Source of the DNA: Berryella intestinalis
Lineage (GTDB): Bacteria; Actinomycetota; Coriobacteriia; Coriobacteriales; Eggerthellaceae
Assembly (NCBI RefSeq): GCF_000814825.1
Contig: NZ_CP009302.1
Location: 806,001 to 870,000, forward strand
Direction of reading: 5' to 3'
Length of the DNA: 64,000 nt
Both the position numbers and the translations under genes were made by a program. Positions 53,301-63,008 of this stretch are shown in pieces (the first letter of the stretch is position 1; every line of letters starts with the position of its first letter). Below the pieces are notes generated by a model. It was given only the letters and a program-made list of their open reading frames with translations. It was not told where the DNA came from and searched no databases.

Positions 53301-55678
53301 GCGCGCCTGAGGCGAGCTCTGCTCGAAGCCCGCGCATCCCGCTTCTTCTCACAGCAGCGCTTTGCCTTTGGGGCGCGGGAGCCGCGATCCTGGAGTCGGG
53401 TCGGAGCGATCCTCATTTCGCATCTGCCTTGGCGTTTGCCTTTTTCCTGGCAGCGGCGTCGCTCGGGTTCGCAGCGCTGGCATCCCGTCGCTTCGTTCGG
53501 AAAGGAAATCCAGATCATTCAGAAAATTCTCTTTTATTTAAAATCGCTGAACGGCTATCCAAGTATTATTTAAAGATACTTTTTGTGGTTGTTCTGGCTG
53601 TATGCGTGATCGTTTCATCGATCTTCGCCTCGAAGCAGCTGCATGGTGAAGCCTCTTCGATCGAAGGCTCGTCAGAGCGCACCGAGATCGTGCTCACCAG
53701 CGACGCGAGGCCTTCTTCATGGAACGACACGGCCTGGGGTTACGTAGTCGCGCGCAATCTGAGGGCCAAGGTCGTCCTCCCAAAGGACAGCGGTCTGCTC
53801 TACGGGGACCGCGTGGCGGGGGCCGGCTCGTTTTTGGCAGTCGACTTCGAGGACGACACGGCGGCTTGGAGCGCGGGCGCCGCCTGTGTTGTGCGGATGG
53901 AGAAAGCCCAGCCGATACCCGACTATTCCCCGTTCGCGGCGATAGGGAAGGCGAGGCGCGATTCGATCGAGCGCCTGAAAGGAGGGGGCGAATCCTCGGC
54001 GATCGTTCAGTCGATCGTGTGCGGGTATCGAGGCGAGCTGTTGGAAACCGAGGCGGGGGAGGATTTCAAAGCCTGCGGGCTGGCGCATATGGTGGCCGTG
54101 TCGGGGGCGCACCTTGCGATGGTCGCGGGGATGATCATGCTTGCGGTGCGGAGGTTGAGGCTGCCCCGCGCGTTCGGCATCGTGCTGCTTATCGGCGTGC
54201 TGGCCGCTTATCTCGTGTTCTCGGCCGCGCCCGTCTCGGCGGTGCGCGCGACGGTCATGTGCACCCTCGGGGCAGCCTCCTTCTTCGCTCGCAGGAGGCC
54301 GGCTTGCCTGCAGGCCCTCGCGCTGGTGATCGTGGGATGCCTCGTGATCGATCCGTTCTGCGCCCTCTCCCCGTCTTTCGCGCTTTCGGTGCTTTCCACT
54401 TTGGGCATCGTGCTGTTCCAGGCGCGCATCGCGGCGTATCTGGGGCACTTGGCGCCCCTCGTCCCGTCCGCGATCGTCGAGGCGATCTCCCTTTCCGTAT
54501 CCGCGAACCTGCTGTCGCTCCCGTTGTCGATCCATCTGTTCTCGCGTTTTCCGCTGGTCTTTCTCGTGTCCAATGTGATCGCAGCGCCGTTCTTTCCCCT
54601 CATATGCGCGCTCGGGCTCGCAGCGTGCATCGTCTCGGCCGCGTTTCCCGCGCTTTCGGGTTGCGCATTCGTCCCGGCGCTGCTCTCGTGCGATGCCCTG
54701 GCCCAGGTTCTGTCCCTGCTGTCCGGTATCCCGTATGCCTGCGTTCCGTTCTATCTTTCCGCACCGCAGGCGCTTTTAGCGACGCTCGTCCCCGCCGGTG
54801 CGCTCTATGCCCTCCCGCCTTTTTGGGGAAAGAAGTGCGCTGTCGTTGCCCTTGCGGCGTTTTTGGCGCTTGCGGTCTTTTCGGTTGCATGGCCCCCGCA
54901 TTGGTTCTGTTCCCGCATCGTCATGCTCGACGTGGGCCAGGGGGACTCCTTTCTCCTCATCGGACGCGGAAAAACCATGCTCATCGACACGGGTCGGTCG
55001 GATGCGAGCCTCGTGAGGGGTTTGGCTCGAAACCATGTGAGCCATCTCGATGCAGTGGTCATCACGCATGCCGACGACGACCATTGCGGCTCCCTCGACG
55101 CTTTGGGCCGCGTGGCCGAAATCGACCGCGTCGTGCTTGCCCGCGGCGCCGATGCGTGCCCTCAGCGCAAGGTCGAGGATCTCGTCGAAACCGCGCGACG
55201 CGTCTCCGGCGAGGTGCGCTATGTGCAGGCGGGCGACTCGATGTCGCTGGGAACGTTCTCGATGCGGGTGGTGTGGCCCTACCGCATCGAGAACGAGTGC
55301 GGCAACGCCGACAGCGTCTGCCTCGACGTTCGCTGCGACGCGGATTCAGACGGATCCGAAGACTGCAGGGCCCTGTTCACGGGGGATTTGGAGGTCGAGC
55401 AGCTTTCCGAGGTCGTGAGCGGGGGAGTGAGCGGCATCGACGTTTTGAAGGTGTGTCACCACGGGTCGGATTCGGGGCTGGACGCCGCGTCCGCAAAGGC
55501 CCTGTCTCCCCGCCTTTCCCTGGTGAGCGTCGGGAAGGACAACCGCTACGGCCATCCGAGCAAACGGGTCCTGTCGCTTCTTCGGGACGAGGGCTCGATC
55601 ATCATGCGCACCGATCTGAGCGGCGAGGTTTCGTGCGAAATAACGGCTTCGGGGCTGAAGGTCTCCGCACAACGGTAG
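53297..55678 (+). CDS. comEC: DNA internalisation protein ComEC (Rec2 family)
   Basis: Membrane channel for single-stranded DNA uptake. 793 residues: N-terminal membrane segments, the competence domain (about 240-520; starts GLAHMVAVSGAHLAMVAGM), and a C-terminal metallo-beta-lactamase domain with DVGQGDSFLL, THADDDHCGSLDAL and VCHHGSDSG (the nuclease-like metal site). A stretch at about 53510-53580 is AT-rich compared with its surroundings, without frame change. comEA-comEC suggests natural competence genes, though pilus genes are not in view. Confidence 0.95.
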   Translation: MSAPEASSARSPRIPLLLTAALCLWGAGAAILESGRSDPHFASALAFAFFLAAASLGFAALASRRFVRKGNPDHSENSLLFKIAERLSKYYLKILFVVVLAVCVIVSSIFASKQLHGEASSIEGSSERTEIVLTSDARPSSWNDTAWGYVVARNLRAKVVLPKDSGLLYGDRVAGAGSFLAVDFEDDTAAWSAGAACVVRMEKAQPIPDYSPFAAIGKARRDSIERLKGGGESSAIVQSIVCGYRGELLETEAGEDFKACGLAHMVAVSGAHLAMVAGMIMLAVRRLRLPRAFGIVLLIGVLAAYLVFSAAPVSAVRATVMCTLGAASFFARRRPACLQALALVIVGCLVIDPFCALSPSFALSVLSTLGIVLFQARIAAYLGHLAPLVPSAIVEAISLSVSANLLSLPLSIHLFSRFPLVFLVSNVIAAPFFPLICALGLAACIVSAAFPALSGCAFVPALLSCDALAQVLSLLSGIPYACVPFYLSAPQALLATLVPAGALYALPPFWGKKCAVVALAAFLALAVFSVAWPPHWFCSRIVMLDVGQGDSFLLIGRGKTMLIDTGRSDASLVRGLARNHVSHLDAVVITHADDDHCGSLDALGRVAEIDRVVLARGADACPQRKVEDLVETARRVSGEVRYVQAGDSMSLGTFSMRVVWPYRIENECGNADSVCLDVRCDADSDGSEDCRALFTGDLEVEQLSEVVSGGVSGIDVLKVCHHGSDSGLDAASAKALSPRLSLVSVGKDNRYGHPSKRVLSLLRDEGSIIMRTDLSGEVSCEITASGLKVSAQR

Positions 55679-55687
55679 AATGGATGC

Positions 55688-56674
55688 ATGGATACCTCAT
55701 CGAAACAACCAACGCTTTTGCCCGCTTACCTCATCGTCGGCGAAGACCTGCTGAAGCAGCGCCGCGTGATCGAGAGGTTGAGGGAAAGCGCATCCAAACT
55801 CGGGGACCTCGAGTTCAACCACGACCGGTTCGACGGCGAGTCCGCGTCGGGCGCCGATGTCGCGGCGGCGTGCAACACCCTGCCGTTCATGAGCGACGTC
55901 CGCCTCGTCGAGGTGGCCCAGGCCGACAAGATGAGGAAAGAGGATTCCGAGGCCTTGGTCGACTACCTTGCCCATCCGTCCCCTTCGACCGTGCTGGCCC
56001 TGATAGCCGACAAGCTCGCCAAGAACACGCGCCTGTACAAGGCCGTGGCCGGTGTGGGGAAGACGGCGATCATCGACTGCGCCCCCATGAAATCCTATGA
56101 GCTGGCGAAGGCGGTGCGCTCCATGGCGCCCGGCCACGGTTTCACTATGACCGCCGCCGCGGCCGACAAGCTGGTCGAGTTCGTGGGAACCGACACCGTT
56201 CGCATCGATTCGGAATTAAGGAAGCTTGCGTTTTCCCATGCGGGAACAAGCGCCCCGGTCACCGATCGCGACATCGAGTCGATGGTGGCGCGCACGTCCG
56301 AGCTGGCGCCGTGGAACTTCGTCGACGCGCTGGCGCGGCGCGATGTGGCCGCCTGCGTGGGCATGTATCCGCGCTTGGGAAAGAACCCCGCTTACGGCCT
56401 GATCACGCTCTGCGCGACGAGGATGCGCGAGCTGGTTTTGGCCAAGACGATCGAGCAGCGGGGCGACTCGACGCCCCTCGAGCGCGTGCTGGGAGGTCCT
56501 TCGTGGCGCTATAAGAACCACGCCTCCGACGCGCGGAGGTTCACGTTGGCCGAACTGGAGGGCGCCCTCGTTTCGCTGAGGGACGCCGAGCGCGCTATGA
56601 AGAGCGGGTCGGATCCCGACCGCACCTTCATGGATTGGGTGATCGCGGTCGCAGCCCGTCCTGCCGACCGATAA
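55688..56674 (+). CDS. holA: DNA polymerase III delta subunit
   Basis: Clamp-loader subunit that opens the sliding clamp. 328 residues of the HolA family: LPAYLIVGEDLLKQRRVIERL near residues 10-31, NTLPFMSDVRLVEV, TVLALIADKLAKNTRLYK, and a C-terminal helical collar domain with LAPWNFVDALARRD and NPAYGLITLCATRMREL. ATG 55688 lies 9 bases after comEC, the usual comEC-holA order. Confidence 0.93.
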   Translation: MDTSSKQPTLLPAYLIVGEDLLKQRRVIERLRESASKLGDLEFNHDRFDGESASGADVAAACNTLPFMSDVRLVEVAQADKMRKEDSEALVDYLAHPSPSTVLALIADKLAKNTRLYKAVAGVGKTAIIDCAPMKSYELAKAVRSMAPGHGFTMTAAAADKLVEFVGTDTVRIDSELRKLAFSHAGTSAPVTDRDIESMVARTSELAPWNFVDALARRDVAACVGMYPRLGKNPAYGLITLCATRMRELVLAKTIEQRGDSTPLERVLGGPSWRYKNHASDARRFTLAELEGALVSLRDAERAMKSGSDPDRTFMDWVIAVAARPADR

Positions 56675-56680
56675 AACGGG

Positions 56681-56704
56681 GAAGGGCCCCTTTCGGGGCC
56701 CTTC
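56681..56704. terminator. Bidirectional terminator between holA and rpsT
   Basis: Perfect 10-bp stem GAAGGGCCCC / GGGGCCCTTC (56681-56690 and 56695-56704) with loop TTTC, between convergent genes. On the minus strand CCCCGTTTTA follows; the plus-strand tail is poor in T. Confidence 0.75.
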
Positions 56705-56746
56705 AACCTTGATATGCGGACAGATCCGAGGATCGTGCGCTATGCG

Positions 56747-57250
56747 CTATTCAGCGCCCTCTTCGGCAGGAGACTCTTCGGTCTCGGCTTCGGCAGCGGC
56801 TTTGGCAGCTTCAGCCTTGGCCTTGGCGGCTTTGGCCTCGGCCTTCTTCTGAGCCTCGACGCGCTTGGCCTTCTCGGCGTTGAGGGCTTCCTGGGCGGCC
56901 TTGCGGGCAGCCTTGGCCTCGGCCTTCTTGGAGCCGGTCTTCTGCGGCTTGGGCTGGGGCTTCACGTAGGCGGCGCGATCGGCGTCGGTCACGATGCCGT
57001 TGATGGAGGCCATGATGCCGGACTTGCGGTTGGCGGCCTGGTTCTTGTGGATCACGCCCTTGCCAGCTGCCTTGTCCAACAGGCGGCAAGCGGCGAGAGC
57101 TGCAGCGTAAGCCTCGGCGCCGTTACCGGCCTCGACAGCTTCCCTCACGCGACGAGTTGCGGTTTTCAGCTCGGACTTTGCAGCGCGGTTACGCTGACGA
57201 GACTTCTCGTTCGTGATGATGCGCTTCTTCTGACTCTTGATGTTTGCCAC
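56747..57250 (-). CDS. rpsT: 30S ribosomal protein S20 with a long Ala/Lys/Glu-rich C-terminal tail
   Basis: Binds 16S rRNA and stabilises the 30S body. The first 90 or so residues are a normal S20: [26 protein letters not shown] (start), [35 protein letters not shown]. Typical S20 is 85-90 residues; this one has 167. From about residue 92 the protein is Lys/Ala/Glu-rich ([19 protein letters not shown]), ending acidic, and would be a long helix or disordered arm. The start is GTG at 57250 with GGAGGATTAGA upstream; a TAGAAT -10 candidate on the minus strand is at 57300-57305. Confidence 0.93.
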   Translation of the reverse strand: MANIKSQKKRIITNEKSRQRNRAAKSELKTATRRVREAVEAGNGAEAYAAALAACRLLDKAAGKGVIHKNQAANRKSGIMASINGIVTDADRAAYVKPQPKPQKTGSKKAEAKAARKAAQEALNAEKAKRVEAQKKAEAKAAKAKAEAAKAAAEAETEESPAEEGAE

Positions 57251-57541
57251 TCTAATCCTCCGTAGTTATAAACCTTGCGTTTCCAGACGAAACTCGATGA
57301 TTCTAGCATACAACCCCGTTTTTTGCACAAGGTCAGGCTAAAAAAAGGGGCCGAAAAGCCGCACGTGTGGGTACTTTACCCGACCTCGCTTCCATTCGGA
57401 GCGCCGCCTTGCAAGGTTCCACATGGTTTCCGCAGATGAGGTTTTACTATCGCGGCCGGTCGCCCGCTGGGGCCGCAAAGTTCCCGTCGGGTATAATGGC
57501 GCTCTGATCTGACCGAGCGCCCTGCGGCCCCGCGCCGCGCC

Positions 57542-59410
57542 GTGTCGGAAAAGTCCGCCCCGTCCGCCGAAAGTGAGCCCATGGCCCCTCAACGCTCCCG
57601 AAAAACCACCCATGATCCTAGCAAGATCAGGAACTTCTCGATCATCGCCCATATCGACCACGGCAAGTCGACGCTGTCCGACCGCATCCTCGAGCTTACG
57701 GGGGCGGTTTCCGCGCGCGACATGCAGCAGCAGATCCTCGACACCATGGATATCGAGCGCGAGCGCGGCATCACCATCAAGAGCCAGGCCGTTCGGGTCG
57801 AATACAAGGCCGACGACGGGGAGACCTACGAGTTCAACCTGATCGACACGCCGGGCCACGTCGATTTCACCTACGAGGTGTCGCGCTCGCTCGCAGCGTG
57901 CGAAGGCGCGGTCCTCGTAGTGGACGCGACCCAGGGGGTCGAGGCCCAAACCGTCGCGAACGCCATGATGGCCATGAACGCCGATCTGGAGATAGTCCCG
58001 CTCATCAACAAGATCGACCTGCCGGCAGCCGAGCCCGAGCGCGCGCGCGAGCAGATCGAAGACGGGCTGGCCATACCCGCAGACGACGCCGTTTTGTGTT
58101 CGGCGAAGACGGGCGTGGGCGTCCACGACCTGCTGGAGGCCATCGTCTACAACGTTCCGGCGCCGCAGGGCGACGTCGAGGGGCCCTTGCGCGCGCTGAT
58201 CTTCGACTCGTTTTTCGACCCGTACCGCGGGGTGGTGGCTCTGATCAGGGTCGTCGATGGATCCATCGCCAAGGGCGACCGCCTGCGCATGATGGCCAGC
58301 GGCACCGAGACGCTGGTCGAGGAGGTGGGCGCGCGCTGCCCCAAGGAGGTTCCGCTCGACGCGCTGTGCGCGGGCGACGTCGGGTACCTCGTCACCGGGT
58401 TGAAAGACGTCTCCCAGGTGAAGGTGGGCGATACGGTCACCACGGCTTCGGGCGGGTCGCACGAGGCGCTTCCGGGGTACCGCGACGTGAAGCCCATGGT
58501 GTTCACCGGCCTGTTCCCGATAGAGGGCGACCAGTTCGAGCCGTTGAAAGAGGCGCTGGAGAAGCTCTCCCTCAACGACCCGGCGCTCATATGGGAGGCG
58601 GAGAAGTCCCATGCGCTGGGCTTCGGCTTCCGCGTGGGCTTTCTGGGGCTTTTGCACATGGAGGTCATCGAGGAGCGCCTCGAGCGCGAGTTCGGCCTGA
58701 ACCTTCTGGCCACGGCTCCCTCCGTCGAGTACCACGTGTACCGCTCGAACAAGGAGATGGTGTCGCTCCACTCCCCCCAAGAGCTTCCCGACCCCTCCGA
58801 GATCGATCGCATCGAAGAGCCGTTCCTCAAAGTGAAGATCCTGGTCCCGCCCGACTACGTGGGAGCCGTCATGGATCTGACGGTTTCGAGGCGCGGCAAC
58901 TTCATCACGATGAACTACCTGTCCCCGACCACCGTCGAGCTTTTATGGGAGATGCCGCTCGGCGAGATGATCATGGATTACTTCGACCGGCTGAAGTCGA
59001 GCACCAAAGGCTACGCTTCGCTTGACTACGAGTTCGCCGGATACCGCGAAAGCAAGCTGGTGAAGCTGGACATCCTGCTGTCGGGCAAGCCCATCGACGC
59101 CCTGTCCTTCATCATCCACAAGGACAAGGCCTACGACCGGGGCCGCGTCCTGACCGAGAAGCTCAAAGGCATCATCCCGCGCCAGATGTTCGAGGTGCCC
59201 ATCCAGGCGGCCGTCGGCGGGCGCGTTTTGGCGCGCGAGACCATCAAGGCGAAGCGCAAAGACGTTTTGGCCAAGTGCTACGGCGGGGACATCTCGCGTA
59301 AGCGCAAGCTCCTTGAAAAGCAGAAGGAGGGCAAGAAACGTATGAAGAACATCGGAAACGTCGAAGTGCCCCAGGAGGCGTTTATGGCTATCCTGAAGGT
59401 CGACGAATAG
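57542..59410 (+). CDS. lepA: Elongation factor 4 (LepA)
   Basis: Ribosome-associated GTPase. Up to 622 residues: [10 protein letters not shown] (about residue 36), EREQG-like [34 protein letters not shown], and the LepA-specific C-terminal segment with [33 protein letters not shown] and KSNRGT-like end replaced by [22 protein letters not shown]. The start is GTG 57542; ATG 57581 is in frame and also plausible. A TATAAT box at 57492-57497 supplies the promoter. Divergent from rpsT across 291 bases that carry both promoters. Confidence 0.95.
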   Translation: MSEKSAPSAESEPMAPQRSRKTTHDPSKIRNFSIIAHIDHGKSTLSDRILELTGAVSARDMQQQILDTMDIERERGITIKSQAVRVEYKADDGETYEFNLIDTPGHVDFTYEVSRSLAACEGAVLVVDATQGVEAQTVANAMMAMNADLEIVPLINKIDLPAAEPERAREQIEDGLAIPADDAVLCSAKTGVGVHDLLEAIVYNVPAPQGDVEGPLRALIFDSFFDPYRGVVALIRVVDGSIAKGDRLRMMASGTETLVEEVGARCPKEVPLDALCAGDVGYLVTGLKDVSQVKVGDTVTTASGGSHEALPGYRDVKPMVFTGLFPIEGDQFEPLKEALEKLSLNDPALIWEAEKSHALGFGFRVGFLGLLHMEVIEERLEREFGLNLLATAPSVEYHVYRSNKEMVSLHSPQELPDPSEIDRIEEPFLKVKILVPPDYVGAVMDLTVSRRGNFITMNYLSPTTVELLWEMPLGEMIMDYFDRLKSSTKGYASLDYEFAGYRESKLVKLDILLSGKPIDALSFIIHKDKAYDRGRVLTEKLKGIIPRQMFEVPIQAAVGGRVLARETIKAKRKDVLAKCYGGDISRKRKLLEKQKEGKKRMKNIGNVEVPQEAFMAILKVDE

Positions 59411-59433
59411 ACTGCGGTTCGAAAGGTGCCCCG

Positions 59434-59631
59434 ATGGGAAGAAGCGACGAGGAGACAAGCTGGCTTGACGATGCGTTCGACGAGAAGAAGGCCGCCCGCG
59501 AGGAGGCCTCGTCGGGCATGGGCGGCGGCATGAAGGTCGCCCTGGGTGCGGGGTGCCTCGCGGCGCTCGTCCTCATCGTGGTGCTGGTCGGCCTGGCCCT
59601 TGCCTCGCTTGCGGCCCTCGCGTCTGCGTAG
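59434..59631 (+). CDS. Small single-pass membrane protein, unknown
   Basis: No family recognised. 65 residues: acidic/charged N-terminus (MGRSDEETSWLDDAFDEKK), Gly/Met-rich hinge, then one hydrophobic helix of about residues 34-64 (VALGAGCLAALVLIVVLVGL and on). ATG 59434 follows GAAAGGTGCCCC. It lies between lepA and dusB, 23 and 9 bases away, so it is co-transcribed. Confidence 0.78.
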   Translation: MGRSDEETSWLDDAFDEKKAAREEASSGMGGGMKVALGAGCLAALVLIVVLVGLALASLAALASA

Positions 59632-59640
59632 GCGTTCGCC

Positions 59641-60639
59641 ATGGGGGGTTTCTTCGACAGGCAGCGCGTGCTTCTGGCTCCGATGGCGGGCGTTTCCGAC
59701 GAGGTGTTCCGCTTTCTGGCCAAGGAGCAGGGGGCCGACCTCGCGTACACCGAGATGGTGTCGGCAAAGGGCCTGTCGTACGCGAGCGAGAAGACGCGCA
59801 AGCTCTTAGAGCTGGGAGAAGGGGAGGACCGCATCGCGGTCCAGATCTTCGGCCACGAGCCCGACACCATGGCCGCGCAGGCGGCATGGGTGGAAGACGC
59901 GCTGGGAGAAGCACTGGTCTACCTCGACATCAACATGGGGTGCCCCGCCCGCAAGATCACGGGCAAAGGGGACGGCGCGGCTCTGATGCGCGATCCCGAG
60001 CTGGCCGCCCGCATCGTGTCGGCGGTCGGCGCGGCGATCGAGCACCCGGTGGCCGTGAAGTTCCGGCGCGGATACGACGAGGGCGTCGAGACGTGCGTGG
60101 ATTTCGCGCGCCGCATGGAGGACGCCGGCGCGGCTTCGATGGTCGTTCACGGCCGCTTCGCGCGCCAGATGTACAGGGGCCGCTCCGATCGCGGGGCGAT
60201 CGCGCGGGTGAGGCGGGCCGTTTCGGTCCCCGTGATCGCCAACGGGGACGCGGTCGATGCGGCTTCGGCCCGCGCCCTCGTTCGGGACACCGGGTGCGCC
60301 TCGATCATGATCGCGCGCGGGGCCCAGGGAAACCCCTGGGTGTTCTCCCAGGTGAAGGCCGCCCTCGAGGGTCGGGAGGTTCCCGACCTCCCTACGGTGC
60401 GCGAGCGGATCGAGATGGCGCGGCGCCATGCACGGCTTTTGGCCGAGCGGGCAGAAGGCCAGATCGTGCGGATGCGCAAGCATGCCATGTGGTACGTCGC
60501 GGGCATTCCCGGGGCCTCGGCGGCCCGCGCGCGGTTCACCCGCTGCTCGACGCTTGCCGAGTTCGACTCGGTGCTCGACGACATGATCGAGCAGGCTTCA
60601 CTCCACGACGCGCTCGATGCGCGATGCGGCCATGTCTAG
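59641..60639 (+). CDS. dusB: tRNA-dihydrouridine synthase
   Basis: Flavoenzyme reducing uridines in the tRNA D loop. 332 residues. LAPMAGVSDEVFR, the catalytic Cys in DINMGCPARKI (followed by the conserved Lys), VHGRFARQMYRG and IMIARGAQGNPWVF are the DUS/DusB landmarks. ATG 59641 is 9 bases after the small gene; no strong ribosome site. It overlaps hemW slightly. Confidence 0.95.
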   Translation: MGGFFDRQRVLLAPMAGVSDEVFRFLAKEQGADLAYTEMVSAKGLSYASEKTRKLLELGEGEDRIAVQIFGHEPDTMAAQAAWVEDALGEALVYLDINMGCPARKITGKGDGAALMRDPELAARIVSAVGAAIEHPVAVKFRRGYDEGVETCVDFARRMEDAGAASMVVHGRFARQMYRGRSDRGAIARVRRAVSVPVIANGDAVDAASARALVRDTGCASIMIARGAQGNPWVFSQVKAALEGREVPDLPTVRERIEMARRHARLLAERAEGQIVRMRKHAMWYVAGIPGASAARARFTRCSTLAEFDSVLDDMIEQASLHDALDARCGHV

Positions 60640-61810
60640 GGCCGCGACGTCCCTGCTCGCTTCGCACGAGCCGTTCGGGGCCCTCTACATCCACATCCCG
60701 TTCTGCAAGAAGCGCTGCTCGTACTGCGACTTTTCGACCGAGGCGGTCGCGTGCGACGACGCTGCGGTGCGCACTTACGTCGAGCGGCTGGTGGTGGAGC
60801 TGTTCCGCGCGTCGCGCGCAGGGGAGCTGTCGCAGGTCGAGACCGTCTACATCGGCGGTGGAACCCCGACCCACCTCGGGCTGTCGAATCTCTCGTCGCT
60901 TCTGTACGCGCTGTCGCTGTCGATGAACCTTTCTCCCGATCGGTGCGAGGTCACGATGGAGGCGAACCCCGAGAGCCTCACCGACCGTATCGTGTGCGAC
61001 GCCTGGGCGATGGGCGTGAACCGCCTCTCGATCGGCGTTCAGAGCTTCGACGACGGGGTTTTGGCTCTGCTCGGCCGCGCGCACGACGCCGAGGCGGCCC
61101 GGTGCGCCATCGGGGCTGCCCGGCTTCGCTTCGACAACGTCAGCTGCGATCTGATGTGCGGCATTCCGGGGCAGGGCGAAGAATCGCTGTGCCGCAGCGT
61201 CGAAGCGGCCATCGAGGCGGGGGTTTCCCACGTGAGCGTCTATCCGCTGTCCGTCGAGGAGGGCACGCCGCTTGCGCGCGCCATCGAGGCGGGGGAGGTG
61301 CCCGACCCCGACGGCGATACGCAGGCCGACCATATGCGCACTGCGGAAGAATTGCTGGTCGCAGCTGGTTTTCATCGGTACGAAGTGGCAAGCTACGCGA
61401 AACCCGGCTTCGAGTGCCGGCACAACCGCGCGTACTGGACGGGCGTGCCGTACCTGGGGCTGGGCACTTCGGCGGTATCGATGCTGCAAAACGAAGGCGA
61501 GCGCATCCGCGTGCGCGACGGCGCGGTGGAAGAGCGCATATCCGCCCGCGAAGCGCTGGTGGAAGACGTCATGTTGGGCATGAGGATGAGCCAGGGGCCG
61601 AGCGAGGCGCTGGTCTCCCGTGCGATCGGGGCCTTTCCCCATCTGCGCGGCGAGCTCGAGTCGCTTGCGGCGCAGGGGTACGTCGAGCGCGCCGACGGTC
61701 GCTGGCGGCCGACCGACGCGGGGTGGCTGTGCGGAAACGACCTGTACGGACGCATCCTCGGGTGCGCGCAGGTTCCCGACGGACCGGCGGGCCCCGCAGA
61801 GGCGAAGTAA
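60632..61810 (+). CDS. hemW: HemW-like radical SAM protein (HemN/CPO-III family)
   Basis: Radical SAM enzyme of the coproporphyrinogen III dehydrogenase family; HemW members act as haem chaperones, not true HemN. About 392 residues. Cluster motif IPFCKKRCSYCDF (CxxxCxxC followed by F, the HemW-like pattern), YIGGGTPTHLG, EANPESL, NRLSIGVQSFDD and a C-terminal CCCYP-like helical domain. Start is uncertain between ATG 60617 and 60632; neither has a strong ribosome site, and 60632 gives the shorter overlap with dusB. With hemH it is the second haem-related gene in the window. Confidence 0.9.
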   Translation: MSRAATSLLASHEPFGALYIHIPFCKKRCSYCDFSTEAVACDDAAVRTYVERLVVELFRASRAGELSQVETVYIGGGTPTHLGLSNLSSLLYALSLSMNLSPDRCEVTMEANPESLTDRIVCDAWAMGVNRLSIGVQSFDDGVLALLGRAHDAEAARCAIGAARLRFDNVSCDLMCGIPGQGEESLCRSVEAAIEAGVSHVSVYPLSVEEGTPLARAIEAGEVPDPDGDTQADHMRTAEELLVAAGFHRYEVASYAKPGFECRHNRAYWTGVPYLGLGTSAVSMLQNEGERIRVRDGAVEERISAREALVEDVMLGMRMSQGPSEALVSRAIGAFPHLRGELESLAAQGYVERADGRWRPTDAGWLCGNDLYGRILGCAQVPDGPAGPAEAK

Positions 61811-61847
61811 CGCTTTGGTTGTGGGGTTGTGCCGCGAAAGGCGTCTC

Positions 61848-61877
61848 TTAGCACACCGTGGGGCTAACTGCTAGAAT
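61848..61877 (+). promoter_or_regulatory. Dyad and -10 box of hrcA (possible HrcA operator)
   Basis: TTAGC...GCTAA arms (61848-61852 and 61863-61867) with partly symmetric inner bases; TTAGCAC matches the left half of the CIRCE consensus TTAGCACTC, but the spacing is shorter than the 9-base CIRCE gap implies. TAGAAT at 61872-61877 is the -10; the dyad covers the spacer and -35 zone. Confidence 0.5.
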
Positions 61878-61936
61878 ACAGCGGACGGCATCGGGTGCGC
61901 GTTTTCGCGCGCGGTTGTATCAGGGAGGTGGCATCG

Positions 61937-62950
61937 ATGCTTTCGGATAGGCGCCAGCGCGTGCTGGCCGTTCTCATCGAGGAGTACGTGGCGCAAGCGC
62001 TTCCCGTCGGCTCGCGCACGCTGACCGAGCGCTACAACCTGGGGGTCAGCCCGGCGACCGTGCGCAACGAGCTGTCCTACCTCGAGGACGCCGGCTATAT
62101 CTCCCAGCCCCACACGTCGGCCGGGCGCATACCCACCGACCTGGGGTACCGCACGTTCGTGGACAACCTTTTGGCCAACGGGGCCATCAGCCACGGCGAG
62201 GACGATCGCGAGCTGGTCGAGCGCCTCAAAAGCAGCGCGAGCGAGCTCGACGAGCTTCTGGATTCGGCCTCCAACGCCCTCGCCCGCCTTACCGACTGCC
62301 TCTCCATCGTGGTCGCGCCCCTCGCGCGGACGGCCACGGTGAAGCAGATCACCCTCATCTCCCTTTCGGATCGCCAGGCCGTGGTCGTGGTCGTCACCAA
62401 AGACGCCCAGGTCTACAACCGCCAGATGGAGTTCGCCGAAGCGGTGGAGCCCGAGAGGCTCTCGGAGGTGCAGCGCATCCTGAACGACTTCTTCGCGGGC
62501 CGCTCGGCGCGCGACGTGAAGATGAGCGCCGAGGGCCTGAGCAACCACTACTTCGGAAACCCCCTGGTGCGCCTCGTCATCGACGAGATCATAGCCTGCC
62601 TGCACGAGCACGACACCGCGCATGCGCACCGTATCGGCATGAGCTCGCTGGCGCGCAAGCCGGAGTTCAGCGAGTCGAGTGCGCTCATCCCCATCATGCA
62701 GGTGCTCGAAGACGACGCGGTGCTCCTCCAGATACTCGATCCCACCTCCGATGCCGAGCGGGGCGCCCCGATGGTGCGCATCGGCAGCGAGAACCCCACC
62801 GAGCAGCTTTCCGGCGTCTCGGTTGTGGCGAACCGCTACGGACGCGGGGATTCGGCCGGCGTGGTGGCGGTGATCGGCCCGACGCGCATGGACTACTCGC
62901 GCGTGCTCAAGGCGGTGCGCATCGCGAGCGCGGCGCTTGACGAAGACTAG
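61937..62950 (+). CDS. hrcA: Heat-inducible transcription repressor HrcA
   Basis: Repressor of chaperone genes that binds CIRCE. 337 residues: N-terminal winged helix with LSDRRQRVLAVLIEEYVAQALPVGSR and NLGVSPATVRNELSYLEDAGYISQPHTSAGRIPTDLGYR (hallmark), then the GAF-like ligand domain with SCLSIVVAPL-like LTDCLSIVVAPL. ATG 61937 follows GGGAGGTGGC. It directly precedes dnaJ by 58 bases; dnaK and grpE are not present here. Confidence 0.95.
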   Translation: MLSDRRQRVLAVLIEEYVAQALPVGSRTLTERYNLGVSPATVRNELSYLEDAGYISQPHTSAGRIPTDLGYRTFVDNLLANGAISHGEDDRELVERLKSSASELDELLDSASNALARLTDCLSIVVAPLARTATVKQITLISLSDRQAVVVVVTKDAQVYNRQMEFAEAVEPERLSEVQRILNDFFAGRSARDVKMSAEGLSNHYFGNPLVRLVIDEIIACLHEHDTAHAHRIGMSSLARKPEFSESSALIPIMQVLEDDAVLLQILDPTSDAERGAPMVRIGSENPTEQLSGVSVVANRYGRGDSAGVVAVIGPTRMDYSRVLKAVRIASAALDED

Positions 62951-63008
62951 AATCGAAAAAAGGAAGCGGGCTCGTTTTGCCCGATAGCGAAAGAAGGTAT
63001 GCCGAAGC

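Noticed and set aside
53510-53590. Frameshift or foreign insert in comEC, suggested by an AT-rich stretch
   Set aside because: The reading frame continues without stop and the AT-rich part encodes a plausible membrane-proximal segment (SLLFKIAERLSKYYLKILFV).
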